From Qipengyuania pelagi (GTDB lineage Bacteria; Pseudomonadota; Alphaproteobacteria; Sphingomonadales; Sphingomonadaceae), in the NCBI RefSeq assembly GCF_009827295.1, contig NZ_WTYD01000001.1, forward strand, positions 1,178,001-1,242,000: a DNA stretch of 64,000 bases, read 5' to 3'. Every line of letters begins with the position of its first letter. Position 1 is the stretch's first letter. This document shows positions 8,465 through 17,325 of the stretch, piece by piece. Under the pieces are notes generated by a model, which saw only the letters and a program-made list of their open reading frames with translations, had not been told where the DNA came from and made no database searches. The position numbers and the translations under genes are program-made.

Positions 8465-9277
8465 TCAATATCGAAGGGCACCTTGCATTCGCCACCACCC
8501 CGGATGAATGGCAGCGACTTGCGCTGAGGCGTCTTCGCATGCCTCCGCGCTTTCATAAAGCGCAAAGCAGGTCGCGCCCGACCCGGACATGCGATGAAGG
8601 AGCGGGTCGGTCTCCGCCAGAGCAGCCAGGACGCCTGCGATCGCGGGGCACAGACTGATTGCGGGCGCTTCGAGATCGTTGCGACCGGCGAGCGCGATCT
8701 CCCGCGCCGTGCCTGTCGGAAGCGGCCCGCGATCCGTGCCGTCCCAATTCGCGAAGACCGGTCCGGTCGACAGGGGGACGCGCGGATTGACGAGGAGGCA
8801 GAAGACCTCCGCCAGACTGTCATCGACCAGCGGCTCGAGTTCGGTGCCGGTGCCGCGCCCGATACAGGTCCGGCTTTCGACGCAGGCAGGAACGTCAGCC
8901 CCCAGCCTGGCGGCGCGCGCCGTCCAGTCCTGCGGCAGGCCATAGCGGTTCCGCACGATGCGGAAGACCGCCCCTGCATCGGCCGATCCGCCGCCCAGCC
9001 CGGCAGCCACGGGCAGGTTCTTTTCAAGCGTTATCGCCAGCCCATCAGTACGCGGCAGAGCTGAAAGCGCCTTCGAGACGAGATTGTCGAAGGGATTGTC
9101 GAGACCTCCGGCAAACTCGCCGGTGACGCGCACTTCGTCCCTCGGCGAAGCCCGTGCCGTCAGGACATCGCCCGCTTCGACGAAAGCGAACAGCGTTTCC
9201 AGCTCGTGATAGCCATCCTCGCGCCGCGTGCGGACGTGCAGCGCGAGGTTGATCTTGGCGAAGGCGGTTTCGCTCAT
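8465..9277 (-). CDS. ispE: 4-diphosphocytidyl-2-C-methyl-D-erythritol kinase
   Basis: 270 residues. It phosphorylates the 2-hydroxyl of CDP-methylerythritol with ATP in the non-mevalonate isoprenoid pathway. GHMP-kinase features are in order: AKINLALHVRTRREDGYHEL at the N-terminus, the ATP loop LPVAAGLGGGSADAGA (about residues 88-103), and the C-terminal MSGSGATCFALYES. Length and motif spacing are typical. The gene lies 12 bases upstream of the amidohydrolase and 37 bases downstream of the ETF-QO stop, so it is probably read from the same message. Confidence 0.96.
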   Translation of the reverse strand: MSETAFAKINLALHVRTRREDGYHELETLFAFVEAGDVLTARASPRDEVRVTGEFAGGLDNPFDNLVSKALSALPRTDGLAITLEKNLPVAAGLGGGSADAGAVFRIVRNRYGLPQDWTARAARLGADVPACVESRTCIGRGTGTELEPLVDDSLAEVFCLLVNPRVPLSTGPVFANWDGTDRGPLPTGTAREIALAGRNDLEAPAISLCPAIAGVLAALAETDPLLHRMSGSGATCFALYESAEACEDASAQVAAIHPGWWRMQGALRY

Positions 9278-9314
9278 ATAGGGATCCGTCCCGAACCGAA
9301 GCCGGAGCGCGGGC

Positions 9315-10961
9315 CTACATATTCGGATAATTGGGCCCGCCGCCGCCTTCGGGCGTGGTCCATTCGATGTTCTGGTTCGGATCCTTGATGTCGCAGGTCT
9401 TGCAGTGGACGCAGTTCTGCGAATTGATGACGAATTTGGGCTCTCCCTCGTCCTCCGTCACCCATTCATAGACGCCGGCCGGGCAATAGCGGGTGGAAGG
9501 CCCGCCATAGACGCCCAACTCGCTTTCGCGCTGCAATTCCATATCCTGGACCTGCAAGTGATTGCGCTGGTCCTCGGCGTGGTTGGTGAAGCTGAAGGCG
9601 ACATTGGTCAGCCGGTCGAAACTGAGCACGCCGTCGGGCTTGGGATAATCGATCGGCTTGAACAGGTCGGCACGCTGGAGATGCTCGTAATCCGGCTCGT
9701 GCTTCATCGTGATCGGCAGCCCGATCTTGAGCGTGCGCATCCACATATCGATGCCTGCCAGCACCGTCCCGATATCCGCGCCGTATTTGGAAACGGCGGG
9801 CTGGGCGTTCTTCACTTTCTTAAGCTCGACTGCGATCCAGCTTTCGCGCAAATTACTATCGTAATCAGTGAGTTCGGTCTTCTCCTGACCTGCCGCAATG
9901 GCATTCGCGATGCTTTCCGCCGCCAGCATCCCGCTCTTCATCGCAGTGTGGCTGCCCTTGATCCGGGGCACGTTGACGAAGCCCGCGGCACATCCGATCA
10001 GCGCGCCGCCCGGAAAGGCAAGCTTGGGCACGGACTGCCACCCGCCCTCGTTGATCGCCCGCGCGCCATAGGCCACGCGCTTGCCCCCCTCGAGGATTTC
10101 CGCGATCGCCGGATGATGCTTCCAGCGCTGGAACTCCATATAGGGGCGGACATAGGGGTTCTTGTAATCGAGCGCGGTGACGAAGCCGAGCGCGACCTGG
10201 CCGTTGGCCTGATGATAGAGGAAGCCCCCGCCCCAACTCTCGCTTTCGGATAGCGGCCAGCCCTGCGTGTGGATGACCCGGCCCGGTTCATGCTTTTCAG
10301 GAGAAATGTCCCACAATTCTTTGATTCCAAGGCCGTAGATCTGCGGCTGGCAATCGGCCTCCAGATCGAACTTCGCCTTCATCTTTTTGGTGAGATTGCC
10401 GCGCGCGCCTTCGGCGAAGAGCGTGTATTTCGCGTGGATTTCCATGCCGGGCTGGTAGTCAGGCTTGTGCGATCCGTCCGCCGCCACGCCCATGTCCTGC
10501 GTGATCACGCCCGAGACCGCGCCAGTCTCGTCGAACATGACCTCGCTCGCCGGGAAGCCGGGGAACACCATCACGCCCAGCCCTTCGGCCTGTTCCGCCA
10601 TCCAGCGGGTCAGATTACCCAGCGAGCAGGTGTAATTGCCGTCGTTCGAAAGAAAGGGCGGCATCAGCAGGTGCGGCATTTCCCATTTCTTGAACGCGCT
10701 CATCACCCAATGCTGGTTGTCGGTGACGGGCGTTTCAGCGAGCGGGCAGTCCATCTCGCGCCATTCGGGCAGCAATTCGTCGAGCGCGCGCGGATCGACC
10801 ACCGCGCCCGACAGGATATGCGCGCCGATTTCACTGCCCTTCTCGAGCACGACGACCTCCAGCTCCTCGTTGAGCTGCTTCAGCCGGATCGCCGCCGCCA
10901 TCCCGGCCACACCGCCGCCGATGATGACGACATCGCAGGGCATCGATTCGCGTTCGCTCAT
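9315..10961 (-). CDS. Electron transfer flavoprotein-ubiquinone oxidoreductase
   Basis: 548 residues from the ATG giving MSERESMPCD, which follows AAGAGAGA; an upstream in-frame start adds seven residues without a better site. It passes electrons from electron transfer flavoprotein to ubiquinone, linking acyl-CoA and amino acid oxidation to respiration at the inner membrane. The N-terminus has the FAD-binding DVVIIGGGVAGMAAA. The C-terminus has the [4Fe-4S] cysteines in RYCPAGVYEW and NCVHCKTCDIKDPNQNI. The end PEGGGGPNYPNM is typical of the family. The partner flavoprotein genes etfAB are not in this window. Confidence 0.96.
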   Translation of the reverse strand: MSERESMPCDVVIIGGGVAGMAAAIRLKQLNEELEVVVLEKGSEIGAHILSGAVVDPRALDELLPEWREMDCPLAETPVTDNQHWVMSAFKKWEMPHLLMPPFLSNDGNYTCSLGNLTRWMAEQAEGLGVMVFPGFPASEVMFDETGAVSGVITQDMGVAADGSHKPDYQPGMEIHAKYTLFAEGARGNLTKKMKAKFDLEADCQPQIYGLGIKELWDISPEKHEPGRVIHTQGWPLSESESWGGGFLYHQANGQVALGFVTALDYKNPYVRPYMEFQRWKHHPAIAEILEGGKRVAYGARAINEGGWQSVPKLAFPGGALIGCAAGFVNVPRIKGSHTAMKSGMLAAESIANAIAAGQEKTELTDYDSNLRESWIAVELKKVKNAQPAVSKYGADIGTVLAGIDMWMRTLKIGLPITMKHEPDYEHLQRADLFKPIDYPKPDGVLSFDRLTNVAFSFTNHAEDQRNHLQVQDMELQRESELGVYGGPSTRYCPAGVYEWVTEDEGEPKFVINSQNCVHCKTCDIKDPNQNIEWTTPEGGGGPNYPNM

Positions 10962-11041
10962 ATCTCTCTCTTTTCGTCGCAATATCGTTTGCCCTTGCCT
11001 TGATTGCTGGGGCGTATCAGGTCAAGACCTGCGCCAGACGG

Positions 11042-11839
11042 ATGACGATGCTCGACGCCCCCTCGAATACGGCAGCGAATGGAGGCGCGCTCTCGCAGCG
11101 CGAGCTTTCAGGCGTGCTTGCATGGTGGCGCGAGGCGGGCGTCGATTGCAGCTTCGCGGATGACGCCGAAGGTTGGCTCGAACTCCCCGAAGAGCCCGCT
11201 GAAAAGACGCCTCTCCCGCCCAAGGTGGAGGCGCCGCGCCCGACCACGCCCCTGCAACGCGCGCTCGACGGGGCGGAGCGGCCCGCGATCGGCGGCGCCC
11301 GCGCAAGCTGGCCAGACGAACTCGACGCTTTCCGGCACTTCTGGCTCACCGAACCGAACCTGGCGGAAGGTGCGCTGTCGATGCGCGTCCCACCGCGCGG
11401 TGAAGTCGGCGCGCGCCTCATGATACTGGTCCCGCAACCCGAAGACGGGGATGGCGAGCGGCTTCTCGATGGCCAACTCGGCTCGCTGGTCGCGTCTTTC
11501 GCGCGCGCCGCCGGTTTGTCCGACGCCGAGATCTATCATGCCAGCGTGCTGCCGCGCACGCTTCCCCTGCCGGACTGGGCGGAGCTCGCTCAGCGTGGAC
11601 TGGCGGAGCTGACCCGTCACCACATCGCCCTTGCAAAGCCGCAGCGCGTGCTTGTTTTCGGACGCGGCCTGCTGCCCGTCTTCACGCGCGTCTTTGCGCC
11701 CGAGGAAGCCGCTCCGCCCGCGCTCGACCTGCCCGGCGGCTCCGTTCCGCTGATGATCGCGCCGCGGCTCGATCGGCTGATGCGTATGCCGGGGCATCGC
11801 AAACATTTCTGGAACCAATGGCTCGACTGGACCGCATGA
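11042..11839 (+). CDS. Uracil-DNA glycosylase-like protein, motifs degenerate
   Basis: 265 residues from the ATG giving MTMLDAPSN; a second ATG two codons later is nearly as good. The C-terminal two thirds align by eye with family 4 uracil-DNA glycosylases (ARLMILVPQPED, then VFGRGLLPVF, then RLDRLMRMPGHRKHFWNQWL). The expected Gly-Glu-Ala-Pro-Gly catalytic motif reads VPQPE, the final motif has lost its histidine (APRLDRLM), and the iron-sulfur cysteines are missing. Activity is therefore doubtful. The N-terminal part has a conserved-looking LAWWREAGVDCSF block and a proline-rich linker. Its stop overlaps the transglycosylase start (ATGA). Confidence 0.7.
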   Translation: MTMLDAPSNTAANGGALSQRELSGVLAWWREAGVDCSFADDAEGWLELPEEPAEKTPLPPKVEAPRPTTPLQRALDGAERPAIGGARASWPDELDAFRHFWLTEPNLAEGALSMRVPPRGEVGARLMILVPQPEDGDGERLLDGQLGSLVASFARAAGLSDAEIYHASVLPRTLPLPDWAELAQRGLAELTRHHIALAKPQRVLVFGRGLLPVFTRVFAPEEAAPPALDLPGGSVPLMIAPRLDRLMRMPGHRKHFWNQWLDWTA

Positions 11840-13551
11840 CCCGCCCCCTCCTTTTCTGTACGCTTGCCCTTGGCTCTCTGGCCGTGGCCGCGCCCGCTTC
11901 GGCAAACCCCGAAAGCATCGCCTATTTCACGCAAGGCAAGAGCGGCGCCCTGCCGGCTCTGCTGACGCAGCAGGACAGGTTCTATTACGCCTCGCTGTTC
12001 GAAGCGGTCGACGCGCGCAATTGGGATCGTGTCGAAATCCTGCTCGGCGAACGCAGCGAGGGGCCCTTGCACGGTGCGGCGCTTGCCGAATATTATCTTC
12101 ACCCCGAAAGCCCGCGCATCCCGCTGGAGCGGCTTCAGGACTGGCTAGGCCGGTATCGCGACCTGCCTCAGGCTGAGGGGATCGCGCGGCTTGCCGTGGC
12201 GCGTGGAGCGGTCGAGACGCCCAGCCTGCCAGCAGCGCGCAGCCTGCGCAGCCAGCCCGGCATCACGCGGCGCAACCGTCCGCGCGGAATCGAGGACGGG
12301 ACGATGCCCGCCGATATCTCGAGCGCCATCCTCCAGCACATCAGCAATGACGACCCCGATGGGGCGCGGCTGCTGCTCGACGGGATCGATGCCTCGCTGT
12401 CCCCCCAGGCGCGGGCGGAGTGGCGCCAGAGAGTGGCGTGGAGCTATTACATCGAGAACCGCGATCCCGAATCCCTGGCTTTGGCGCTCACCGTTTCGCA
12501 AGGAAGCGGGCCGTGGGTCGCGGAAGGGGAATGGGTCGCTGGCCTGGCCGCATGGAGGCTTGGCGATTGCCGGACTTCGGCGGAAGGGTTCCGCAATGCC
12601 TCGACCCAATCGACCGATCCCGAACTGACCGCCGCCGCCCATTACTGGGCGCACCGTGCGCTCGTGCGATGCCGCGAGCCGGAACAGGCCGACGAACAAT
12701 TGCGCGGCGCGGCGCGCTTTACCGAAACGCTGTACGGAATGCTGGCGCGCGAGCAATTGGGGCAGGTCCTGCCCGGCGATCATACCCTGCCCGATCTGAC
12801 CGCGCGGGATTGGCAGATGCTGTCCGACGAGCCCGCCGCGCGTCAGGCGGTCATGCTGACCGAATTGAACCGGCGGGATGCGGCGTCCCAGGCGCTCGTC
12901 TATCAGGCGCGGGTCGGCGATCCCGATGAATTTCAGGCTCTCACCCGGCTCGCGCGCGCTCTGGGCCTGCCCGGCGCGCAGAATTTCATGGCCTATAACG
13001 CGCCTGCCGGGACCGCGCCCCCGCCCAGCCTGCGCTGGCCGGTGACCGACCAGACCCCGCGCGGCGGCTGGACGGTCGATCCGGCGCTGGCCTTCGCCCA
13101 CGCCCTGCAGGAATCGAACTTCCGCGAGGCGGTGGTGAGCGGGGCCAACGCCATCGGCCTCATGCAAATCCGCCCGATCGCCGCGCGCGAATATGCGGCT
13201 TCCATAAACCTGTCGGCCGATGCGAACCTCAAGGAAGCTTCAACAAACCTGGCCTTCGGGCAGCGGGCCCTCGAGGCCCTGGCCCAGTCGAGCTATTCGA
13301 GCGGCTACCTGCCCAAGGTCATGGCCGCCTACAATGCCGGGCCGACCCCGGTCGCGCGCTGGAACAGCGAGGTCCGCGATCAGGGCGATCCGCTTACCTG
13401 GATGGAATCGGTGCCCTATTGGGAGACGCGCAGCTACGTGAATATCGTGATGCGCAATTACTGGATGTATCTGCGGCAGGCCAACGCCCCGGCCCCGAGC
13501 CGCGTGGCGCTCGCGCAGAACCAGTGGCCGCAATTTCCAAGCGAGCGCTGA
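11836..13551 (+). CDS. Soluble-type lytic murein transglycosylase
   Basis: 571 residues from the ATG that overlaps the preceding stop. A cleavable signal peptide (LLFCTLALGSLAVAAPASA) targets it to the periplasm. A long alpha-helical superhelix region follows, as in Slt70, and then the catalytic domain. The catalytic glutamate is Glu426 in ALQESNFREA, followed by GANAIGLMQIRP and AAYNAGPTPVARW. It cleaves peptidoglycan glycan strands to 1,6-anhydro products during wall growth and recycling. It lies tightly between the UDG-like gene and moaB (one base gap), so these are likely cotranscribed although functionally unrelated. Confidence 0.92.
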   Translation: MTRPLLFCTLALGSLAVAAPASANPESIAYFTQGKSGALPALLTQQDRFYYASLFEAVDARNWDRVEILLGERSEGPLHGAALAEYYLHPESPRIPLERLQDWLGRYRDLPQAEGIARLAVARGAVETPSLPAARSLRSQPGITRRNRPRGIEDGTMPADISSAILQHISNDDPDGARLLLDGIDASLSPQARAEWRQRVAWSYYIENRDPESLALALTVSQGSGPWVAEGEWVAGLAAWRLGDCRTSAEGFRNASTQSTDPELTAAAHYWAHRALVRCREPEQADEQLRGAARFTETLYGMLAREQLGQVLPGDHTLPDLTARDWQMLSDEPAARQAVMLTELNRRDAASQALVYQARVGDPDEFQALTRLARALGLPGAQNFMAYNAPAGTAPPPSLRWPVTDQTPRGGWTVDPALAFAHALQESNFREAVVSGANAIGLMQIRPIAAREYAASINLSADANLKEASTNLAFGQRALEALAQSSYSSGYLPKVMAAYNAGPTPVARWNSEVRDQGDPLTWMESVPYWETRSYVNIVMRNYWMYLRQANAPAPSRVALAQNQWPQFPSER

Positions 13552-13552
13552 G

Positions 13553-14080
13553 ATGCCGATCGACGAAAGCCGCATCTTCAAGCCGATCCGCATCGCGCTG
13601 GTGACGGTGTCCGACACGCGCACTCGGGCCGACGATACGTCGGGCGATATCCTCGCCAATCGGATAGAAGAGGCGGGTCACGAATTGGCAAAGCGCGAGA
13701 TTATTCGCGACGATGCGGATGCGCTTGTCGAACTGCTCCAAGGCTGGATCGATGACGATACGGTCGATTGCGTGATATCCACCGGCGGCACCGGACTGAC
13801 GGGCCGCGACGTGACGCCCGAAGCGCTCGACCGGGTGAAGGACAAGGACATCCCCGGTTTCGGTGAGTTGTTCCGCTGGATCAGTTTCGAGACGATCAGC
13901 ACCAGCACGATCCAGAGCCGCGCTTGCGCCGTTCTCGCAAAAGGTACCTATATCTTCGCCCTTCCCGGCTCGAACGGAGCGGTGAAGGATGGCTGGGACC
14001 GGATCCTCGTATCCCAGCTCGACAGTCGCCATCGTCCCTGCAATTTCGTCGAGCTGATGCCGCGCTTGCGGGAAAGCTGA
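13553..14080 (+). CDS. moaB: Molybdenum cofactor biosynthesis protein B
   Basis: 175 residues. MoaB/MogA-type proteins bind molybdopterin and adenylylate it in molybdenum cofactor synthesis. The molybdopterin-binding signature is visible (VISTGGTGLTGRDVTPEA, about residues 74-91), as is the C-terminal FALPGSNGAVKDGWD. Length matches E. coli MoaB. The ATG is one base after the transglycosylase stop. No other moa or moe gene is nearby. MoaB and MogA are hard to separate by eye; the absence of a fused MoeA domain and the length favour MoaB. Confidence 0.92.
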   Translation: MPIDESRIFKPIRIALVTVSDTRTRADDTSGDILANRIEEAGHELAKREIIRDDADALVELLQGWIDDDTVDCVISTGGTGLTGRDVTPEALDRVKDKDIPGFGELFRWISFETISTSTIQSRACAVLAKGTYIFALPGSNGAVKDGWDRILVSQLDSRHRPCNFVELMPRLRES

Positions 14081-14104
14081 CATCCGCGCTGTCCAAGCGC
14101 ATAT

Positions 14105-14119
14105 GTTCCGTTTATGTTC
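14105..14119 (+). promoter_or_regulatory. SOS-type LexA box (GTTC-N7-GTTC)
   Basis: The bases read GTTC CGTTTAT GTTC, an exact match to the GTTC-N7-GTTC operator bound by LexA in Alphaproteobacteria. It ends five bases before the radical SAM start codon, in the short gap after moaB, so it could overlap a promoter start or the leader. It is the only exact copy I noticed in an intergenic position in the window. Confidence 0.6.
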
Positions 14120-14124
14120 CAGCT

Positions 14125-15222
14125 ATGGAACGCCGACTCGATCCCGCCATCTCCGGTCGCGGCGCGCAATCCGCTGCCGTGCCGACGCGCTTCGGCCTCG
14201 CCACGCGCGAGGTTGACGGCGATTGGCGCGACCATATGGAGGCGCTGGCCGCGGAGGAAGGCGCGCCTCCGGTCAAGCTGCGCACGCATGTGACGGAGGA
14301 ACGACCCAAGACGATCCTCAGCTTCAACCAGTCGCCGGACATCTTTTTCGACCGCTCGATAAATGCCTATCGCGGGTGTGAACATGGCTGCGTCTATTGT
14401 TTCGCGCGGCCCACTCACGCCTATCACGATCTGTCGCCTGGGCTTGATTTCGAAACGCAGCTTTTCGCAAAACCGAACGCGGCCGGTCTGTTGCGAGAGA
14501 CACTTGCGAAGCCGCGGTATCAGCCAAAACCCATCGCGATGGGGACTAATACCGATCCCTATCAACCGATCGAGAGCCGCTACCGGATCACGCGCGCCGT
14601 GCTCGAAGTGTGCCTCGATGCGCGGCATCCGGTCACGATCACGACCAAGTCCGACCGGGTTCTTGCCGATATCGACCTGATTGCCGAAATGGCGCGCCAT
14701 CAACTGGTCGCGGTCGCGATTTCGGTGACAAGCCTCGATCCGAGACTCTCCGCAAAGCTCGAACCGCGCGCAGCATCGCCAGCCAAGCGTCTGGCGGCGT
14801 TGGGAAAGCTAGCCGAAGCGGGGGTGCCGACGCACTGTTCCATCGCCCCCGTCATCCCGGCCATCACCGACGAATTCATGGAAGACATCGTCGAGCGCGC
14901 CGCTGCCTTAGAAGTTGCAAGCATAGGCTGGATACCCTTGCGCCTGCCCCATGAGGTTGCGCCGCTGTTCCGCGAATGGCTGGCGGTCCATTTTCCCGAA
15001 CGCGGCGACAAGGTGATGAGCATCGTCCGCTCAATCCGCGACGGTCGCGACAATGATCCCGATTTCTTCACGCGCCTCAATCCGACCGGCGTCTGGGCCG
15101 ACCTGTTCCGATCCCGCTTCCGCGTCGCCTGCAAGCGAGCGGGGATCGGCAAGGCGAAATTCGAACTCGACTGCACGCGGTTCCGCCGACCGGAGGTCGG
15201 CGGCCAGTTGCGCCTGCTATGA
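14125..15222 (+). CDS. PA0069-family radical SAM protein (SplB-like, COG1533)
   Basis: 365 residues from the ATG giving MERRLDPAIS, which directly follows the LexA-type box; earlier in-frame starts run through moaB. The radical SAM cluster motif is GCEHGCVYCFARP (CxxxCxxC). Other blocks are SFNQSPDIFFDRSINAYRG, KPIAMGTNTDPYQPIE and PVTITTKSDRVL. The family belongs with the spore photoproduct lyase group labelled DNA repair photolyases, but members of this branch have no proven reaction. The SOS-type box supports a DNA-damage role here. It ends five bases before the end of the convergent DUF1330 gene. Confidence 0.88.
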   Translation: MERRLDPAISGRGAQSAAVPTRFGLATREVDGDWRDHMEALAAEEGAPPVKLRTHVTEERPKTILSFNQSPDIFFDRSINAYRGCEHGCVYCFARPTHAYHDLSPGLDFETQLFAKPNAAGLLRETLAKPRYQPKPIAMGTNTDPYQPIESRYRITRAVLEVCLDARHPVTITTKSDRVLADIDLIAEMARHQLVAVAISVTSLDPRLSAKLEPRAASPAKRLAALGKLAEAGVPTHCSIAPVIPAITDEFMEDIVERAAALEVASIGWIPLRLPHEVAPLFREWLAVHFPERGDKVMSIVRSIRDGRDNDPDFFTRLNPTGVWADLFRSRFRVACKRAGIGKAKFELDCTRFRRPEVGGQLRLL

Positions 15223-15227
15223 AGCTG

Positions 15228-15659
15228 TCAGAAGCCCTCGCCGCCTTCGCTCGGACTGAACCGTACCAGGCGACTGTCCGACAAGGCGGCGGTCCGGTTG
15301 ACGACGGCTGCCTGATAATCCGCATCCTTGACCATCTCGAAAAACGCCGCCGCGCTCGGATAGGATGCGATGAAGCCATCGTGCCATTGCATCGCATCCG
15401 GCCCGGTCACCACCGTCTGGTAAATGCCGCGCCATAGGATGCTCCCGCCCACGCGGCGGAAGATCGGGCCGCTGGTCTTGCCGTATTCCTCATAAGCCCG
15501 GCGCCCGCTCCACCCCTTCTCCGCATGGTCGTGACCCGAGGGATAATCGGCTTTGTCGCGATATTGTAGAAGGTTGAGCATGTGGATCGGCTCGTCGCGC
15601 GGCAGGTCCTTGAACGCCTCGAAATTGGCGCGGCTCGGATCGATATAGATGTCGGTCAT
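15228..15659 (-). CDS. DUF1330 family protein
   Basis: 143 residues from the ATG giving MTDIYIDPSR; the open frame upstream is a shadow of the acyl-CoA synthetase gene. It resembles DUF1330 proteins, small dimeric ferredoxin-like alpha/beta barrels related to EthD and antibiotic monooxygenases. Typical blocks are IHMLNLLQYRDKA and WHDGFIASYPSAAAFFEMV. No enzymatic role is established. It starts 11 bases after the acyl-CoA synthetase stop, so the two are probably one operon, and a small role in fatty or aromatic acid use is possible but unproven. Confidence 0.8.
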   Translation of the reverse strand: MTDIYIDPSRANFEAFKDLPRDEPIHMLNLLQYRDKADYPSGHDHAEKGWSGRRAYEEYGKTSGPIFRRVGGSILWRGIYQTVVTGPDAMQWHDGFIASYPSAAAFFEMVKDADYQAAVVNRTAALSDSRLVRFSPSEGGEGF

Positions 15660-15670
15660 GCCTGTTCCCC

Positions 15671-17302
15671 TCACCCTTCCAACCGGTAATCCGCGAAGCG
15701 ATCGCGTAGATCCTTCTTGCTGATCTTGCCCGTAGCGGTGTGGGGGATGTCGTCGACGAATTCGACCGCGTCGGGCAGCCACCATTTCGCGACCTTGTCG
15801 CTGAGAAATTCGACGACCTCGGTATCGGAACACGCGGCCCCTTCCTTGCGGACCACGAACAGCACCGGGCGCTCATCCCATTTGGGGTGCGGCATTCCGA
15901 TGCAGGCCGCTTCCGCGACCGCCGGATGGCCGACCGCAGCATTCTCCAGCTCGACCGAACTGATCCATTCGCCGCCTGATTTGATGACATCCTTGGTCCG
16001 GTCGGTCAGTTGCAGCGTGCCGTCGGGATGGAGGATGCCGACATCGCCGGTGTCGAACCAGCCATCCTCGGTCACTGCGTCCTCATCCGCCTTGAAATAG
16101 CGCTGCACCACCCATGGCCCGCGAATTTGCAGGGCACCGGAGGTTTCGCCATCGCGCGGGAGGACCTTGGTGAAATCGTCGAGGTCGACCGTGCGCAGTT
16201 CCACGCCGAAGATCGGCCGGCCCTGCTTCATGGTCTTCGCTACCTTCTCGTCGAAGGAGAGATGCTCCCAATCCGCAGTCGGTCCGCCGACCGTGCCGAT
16301 GGGGCTTGTCTCCGTCATGCCCCAGGCGTGCTGGACCCGCGTTCCGTTCTTCATCAGCCGCTCGATCATGAATTTCGGAGCGGCGGACCCGCCTATCGTC
16401 GCGGCCTTCAATGGCGGGAGATCGATGCCTTCCTTGTCGCAATACTGGAAATGCGCGAGCCAGACCGTCGGCACACCCGCACTGTCGGTGACGCCCTCAC
16501 TCAGCATCAGCTCGTGCAGGACTGCGGGATCGTTGACCGCGCTGAACACGAATTTGATACCCGCCATCGCCCCTGCATAGGGCAGGCCCCAACTGGCGGC
16601 GTGGAACATCGGCACCACGGGCAGCATCACGCTCGACGCGCTGAAATTGAAGGCGGCGGGCTGCAACCCGGCCATGGCGTGCATCAGGGTGGAACGATGC
16701 TCGTACTGGACGCCCTTGGGATTGCCGGTCGTCCCACTGGTGTAACAGATCATGCAGGGATCGCGCTCGCTGCCTGTGACCCATTCGTAATCGCCGTCCT
16801 GCTCGCCGATCCAATCCTCGAAACCGCGCATATCGGACCCGGCGGGAGGATCGAAGCAGATGTAATGCTCAACATTCGGCCAGCGATCGCGCATCAGGTC
16901 GACGATCGGCTGGAAGGCGGCATCGTATAGCAGCACGCGATCATCGGCGTGATTGATGACGTATTCGAGCTGGTCTTCGAACAGGCGCGGATTGACGGTG
17001 TGGAGCACGCCGCCCATCCCGGCCACGCCATACCAGCTGACGAGATGGCGCGCATGGTTCATGGCGAGGCTCGCCACCTTGTCGCCGGGTTTCAGACCAA
17101 GCACCTCGAGCGCCTGCGCCATCTTCAGCGCATCCCGGCGAATGCCGGCCCAGTCGGTGCGGGTCTGCGTCCCGTCGCCCCAGCGAGTGACGATCTCGCG
17201 CGAGCCAGCCTCACGCGCCGCGTGGTCGATCACATGCGTCACTCGCATCGACCAATCCTGCATGGCGCCACCCGAACCGGTGGATTCCGAACCCATCGAC
17301 AT
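15671..17302 (-). CDS. Acyl-CoA synthetase (AMP-forming, medium/long-chain type)
   Basis: 543 residues from the ATG giving MSMGSESTG, preceded by GAGGAGAGG. It activates a fatty or related carboxylic acid to acyl-CoA through an acyl-adenylate. ANL-superfamily signatures: the P-loop CYTSGTTGNPKGV, the AWGMTETSP motif, DGWFDTGD, the hinge DRTKDVIKSGGEWISS, and the C-terminal catalytic lysine in TATGKISKKD. The best resemblance is to FadD-like long-chain and medium-chain ligases; chain length cannot be read. The DUF1330 gene follows in the same direction, and dnaE lies 23 bases upstream. Confidence 0.9.
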   Translation of the reverse strand: MSMGSESTGSGGAMQDWSMRVTHVIDHAAREAGSREIVTRWGDGTQTRTDWAGIRRDALKMAQALEVLGLKPGDKVASLAMNHARHLVSWYGVAGMGGVLHTVNPRLFEDQLEYVINHADDRVLLYDAAFQPIVDLMRDRWPNVEHYICFDPPAGSDMRGFEDWIGEQDGDYEWVTGSERDPCMICYTSGTTGNPKGVQYEHRSTLMHAMAGLQPAAFNFSASSVMLPVVPMFHAASWGLPYAGAMAGIKFVFSAVNDPAVLHELMLSEGVTDSAGVPTVWLAHFQYCDKEGIDLPPLKAATIGGSAAPKFMIERLMKNGTRVQHAWGMTETSPIGTVGGPTADWEHLSFDEKVAKTMKQGRPIFGVELRTVDLDDFTKVLPRDGETSGALQIRGPWVVQRYFKADEDAVTEDGWFDTGDVGILHPDGTLQLTDRTKDVIKSGGEWISSVELENAAVGHPAVAEAACIGMPHPKWDERPVLFVVRKEGAACSDTEVVEFLSDKVAKWWLPDAVEFVDDIPHTATGKISKKDLRDRFADYRLEG

Positions 17303-17325
17303 ATTTCGCCTCTCCTCGTGATTTA

